Source: SAR324 cluster bacterium (GTDB taxonomy: Bacteria > SAR324 > JACQKK01). From it: a DNA stretch of 16,376 nt. Made by a program: the position numbers and the translations under genes. The stretch covers positions 1 through 16,376 of the forward strand of contig JACZVE010000017.1 in assembly GCA_022572825.1 (NCBI GenBank). The letters run 5' to 3'. Shown one piece after another: positions 14,727 through 16,376 of the stretch; position 1 is the stretch's first letter, and each line of letters starts with the position of its first letter. The notes beneath the pieces were generated by a model. The model worked only from the letters and a program-made list of their open reading frames with translations, did no database searches and had not been told where the DNA came from.

Positions 14727-15107
14727 TCATGCAAAGATCTTATTGATTTTGTCGGAGAGGGTTTTGGCGTCGAACGGCTTGATGATGTAGTTGTTCACGC
14801 CGGCCTTCGCAGCCTTCATGATGTTTTCCTGCATGGCCTCGGCGGTCACCATCAAAACGGGGATATCCTTCTTGTCCTCGCTGGCCCGGATGGCCTTGAG
14901 CAGGTCCAATCCGGACATCTGCGGCATATTCCAGTCTGTAATGACGAAGTCGATCTTTTCCGTTTCCATCATCTGCAACGCCTTGGTTCCGTCTTCGGCT
15001 TCCAGAATATTCTCGAAGCCCAGTTGCTTTAGTACATTGCTGATGATCCGCCGCATGGTGGCGAAGTCATCGACGACGAGCACGCTCATGCTGGTGTCGG
15101 CCGGCAT
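14727..15107 (-). CDS. cheY: Chemotaxis response regulator CheY
   Basis: This 126-residue single receiver domain binds the flagellar motor switch when phosphorylated by CheA. The acidic pair is in VLVVDDFATMRR (9-20). The phosphoacceptor Asp58 lies in FVITDWNMPQMSG (54-66), the Thr88 switch in VLMVTAEA, and Lys110 in YIIKPFDAKTL. The MRRIISNVLKQLGF and DWNMPQM segments are typical of true CheY rather than other stand-alone receivers. The start ATG 15107 has GAGGAG five bases upstream; the frame stays open to 15275 but that part is not like a receiver. No other chemotaxis or flagellar gene is within the window, so it is either an outlying cheY or one of several copies. Confidence 0.93.
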   Translation of the reverse strand: MPADTSMSVLVVDDFATMRRIISNVLKQLGFENILEAEDGTKALQMMETEKIDFVITDWNMPQMSGLDLLKAIRASEDKKDIPVLMVTAEAMQENIMKAAKAGVNNYIIKPFDAKTLSDKINKIFA

Positions 15108-15112
15108 GTTAT

Positions 15113-15118
15113 CTCCTC
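15113..15118 (-). promoter_or_regulatory. Ribosome binding site of cheY
   Basis: Minus-strand GAGGAG precedes the ATG at 15107 by five bases and fixes the cheY start, since the frame remains open for another 56 codons upstream. Confidence 0.8.
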
Positions 15119-15711
15119 GAATTTTATGAAGTGTCTGGGATGCAACCGTATCCGGAATCCCAGGTCCGCCAGCAGGCTGTGCACCTTGTTCTGAGATAGC
15201 CGATGTCGCGCGTCTGACCCCGCTTTCCTGGACATGACGAATGATTCGACCGCGATGACGGCGGGTTCGCCGCATACTCTGGTCATTACGTTAATCCATT
15301 GATATTGCAAGCCCTCGCTCAAGGCAATCACCCAACCTCTGCGTCGCTTCGGTCAAATTCCAACACCAGTCCGACAAATGCGTCCGGTGGGCAGGGGCTC
15401 TGCGCCTGAAAGGCTCGCCAATCGCGCCTGTCGGAAGGCTCAACGATCCACTTGCCCGCAATCCCATAACCTGGATCGACGAAAATGAACTCACCGCCGT
15501 GGCGGAACCGCAAACATCGCCTGCTCTATGAAAATAAACGAAGAGGGAGAGAAACTGGTTTCCGAATTTCTCAATACTATAACGAACCCCATCTGTCCAA
15601 GCCCAGCCGGCGAAGCTGCCCGGGCAGCCATCGTTGGGAGAGGCAGGGGCGCATAGCAGTGCAGACGGTCTTTTCCTGGGCGTGGCATTCGTGATACAGG
15701 GGTAGCTGGAT

Positions 15712-15744
15712 GTTACACCGTCCGTAACGGACACGGAATTCCGT
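15712..15744. promoter_or_regulatory. Contiguous palindromes upstream of enolase (possible operator)
   Basis: Three overlapping or adjacent dyads occupy 33 bases. GTTAC (15712-15716) pairs with GTAAC (15724-15728). GTCCGT-A-ACGGAC spans 15720-15732. The perfect 12-bp palindrome ACGGAATTCCGT spans 15733-15744. They lie 51-84 bases before the enolase ATG, in the position of a promoter or operator. No regulator identity can be read, and no good -35/-10 pair was found. Confidence 0.4.
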
Positions 15745-15795
15745 CATGCGGGGGCGATCCCTCTCATCGACCCTGCCCCGATCCTCTGCAAGGCA

Positions 15796-16376
15796 ATGCT
15801 GATCGAATCCGTTCGCGCCCGGGAAATCCTCGATTCCAGGGGCAATCCCACCATCGAGGTGGACGTGAGGCTGGAAGACGGCACCTTCGGCTGCGCTGCG
15901 GTGCCTTCCGGCGCTTCCACGGGCGTCCACGAGGCCGTGGAGCTGCGCGATGGCGATAGAACCCGCTATGGGGGCAAAGGCGTGCTCAAGGCGGTGCAGT
16001 TCGTGAATGAGACGATCGCACCCGAGCTGGAAGGCCAGTCGGCCGGGGAACAGCTGGAATTGGATGCCACGCTGGTGGCGCTGGACGGCACACCGAACAA
16101 AGGCCGCCTGGGGGCCAACGCCATCCTGGGCGTATCCCTGGCCGCGGCGCGGGCGGCGGCAGCGTACTACGGCCTGCCGCTCTATCGCTACGTGGGCGGC
16201 ATTTATGCCCGCACCCTGCCGGTTCCGTTGATGAACATCATCAACGGCGGCAAGCATGCGGACAACAACGTGGACATCCAGGAGTTCATGGTCGTGCCGC
16301 TGGGGGCGGAAACCTATCGCGAGGCCCTGCGCATGGGGGTGGAAACCTTCCATGCGCTGCGCAACGTCCTCAGCGA
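15796..16376 (+). CDS. eno: Enolase, 3' partial
   Basis: Enolase interconverts 2-phosphoglycerate and phosphoenolpyruvate in glycolysis and gluconeogenesis, and is cytosolic and Mg-dependent. The window holds the first 193 residues of a protein usually near 425-430, and the frame is open to the right edge. The N-terminal domain shows IESVRAREILDSRGNPTIEV (3-22), the mobile loop VPSGASTG (36-43) that closes over the substrate, and NKGRLGANAILGVSLA (101-116). The barrel begins with LMNIINGGKHADNNVDIQEF (145-164), including active-site H154, Q162 and E163. GGKHADN replaces the GGEHADN or GGAHADN of enteric enolases. The ATG at 15796 has only a close, weak AAGG ahead of it. It stands alone here; a 688-base gap separates it from cheY on the opposite strand. 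Confidence 0.95.
   Translation, partial: MLIESVRAREILDSRGNPTIEVDVRLEDGTFGCAAVPSGASTGVHEAVELRDGDRTRYGGKGVLKAVQFVNETIAPELEGQSAGEQLELDATLVALDGTPNKGRLGANAILGVSLAAARAAAAYYGLPLYRYVGGIYARTLPVPLMNIINGGKHADNNVDIQEFMVVPLGAETYREALRMGVETFHALRNVLS

Larger units (their letters stand above)
15108..15795. other. 688-base region with no convincing gene between cheY and enolase
   Basis: The stretch is visibly less GC-rich than its surroundings, especially 15500-15600. Two minus-strand frames look mildly protein-like. One is 15086-15286 (ATG 15286), containing RKAGSDARHRLSQNKVHSLL and overlapping the cheY start by 22 bases. The other is 15328-15513 (TTG start), containing HGGEFIFVDPGYGIAGKW. Neither has a good ribosome binding site, and I recognise neither. 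They may be tiny genes, relics of a decayed gene, or chance. A possible minus-strand TTGCAA-16-TAATGA promoter lies near 15283-15310 and could serve cheY. The palindromes next to enolase are listed separately. Confidence 0.4.

Noticed and set aside
15577..16353. 258-codon minus-strand frame over the enolase gene
   Set aside because: Antisense to an enolase with intact active-site motifs.

Overview
The window is GC-rich bacterial DNA with tightly packed genes. It encodes a Kdo transferase (WaaA), a heptosyltransferase-type glycosyltransferase, a DsbD thiol-disulfide transporter with a signal peptide, and a CheY. Together these point to a motile, LPS-bearing Gram-negative bacterium. The gene mix (DsbD, CheY, DHH-type phosphoesterase, two-domain rhodanese) suits a high-GC proteobacterium, perhaps a gammaproteobacterium, but nothing here fixes the taxon. 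I found no phage, transposase, CRISPR array, tRNA or rRNA.

Left part (1-9807, all plus strand). The window opens inside a molybdopterin-binding xanthine dehydrogenase-family subunit (5' end missing). After a 320-base gap comes a two-domain thiosulfate sulfurtransferase. A palindrome-containing spacer leads to a run of six genes: a GT9 glycosyltransferase, waaA, an MFS transporter, a small DOPA 4,5-dioxygenase-family protein, a PLP enzyme of the D-cysteine desulfhydrase/ACC deaminase family, and a zinc-type alcohol dehydrogenase. waaA, MFS, dioxygenase and PLP genes are 23-48 bases apart and are probably co-transcribed. The first two genes serve the LPS core and lipid A-Kdo junction. The last four look like uptake or export and turnover of a small amino-acid-like or catechol-like compound, whose identity the sequence does not give.

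Right part (9868-15107, all minus strand). In transcription order: an isolated cheY, dsbD (periplasmic thiol reductant supply), a divergent FAH-fold enzyme, and a DHH/DHHA1 phosphoesterase. The last converges on the alcohol dehydrogenase across a 60-base gap holding a hairpin. A 688-base stretch with no convincing gene separates cheY from a plus-strand enolase gene that runs off the right edge.

Noncoding structure is the most unusual content. There is a six-unit degenerate 15-bp tandem repeat between cheY and dsbD, and a perfect 30-bp palindrome with a G-rich tail after dsbD. Two further 30-bp dyads flank the GT9 gene, and contiguous palindromes lie just ahead of enolase. No gene cluster stands out as a clearly new system; the MFS-dioxygenase-PLP-dehydrogenase cassette is the best candidate for an uncharacterised pathway.
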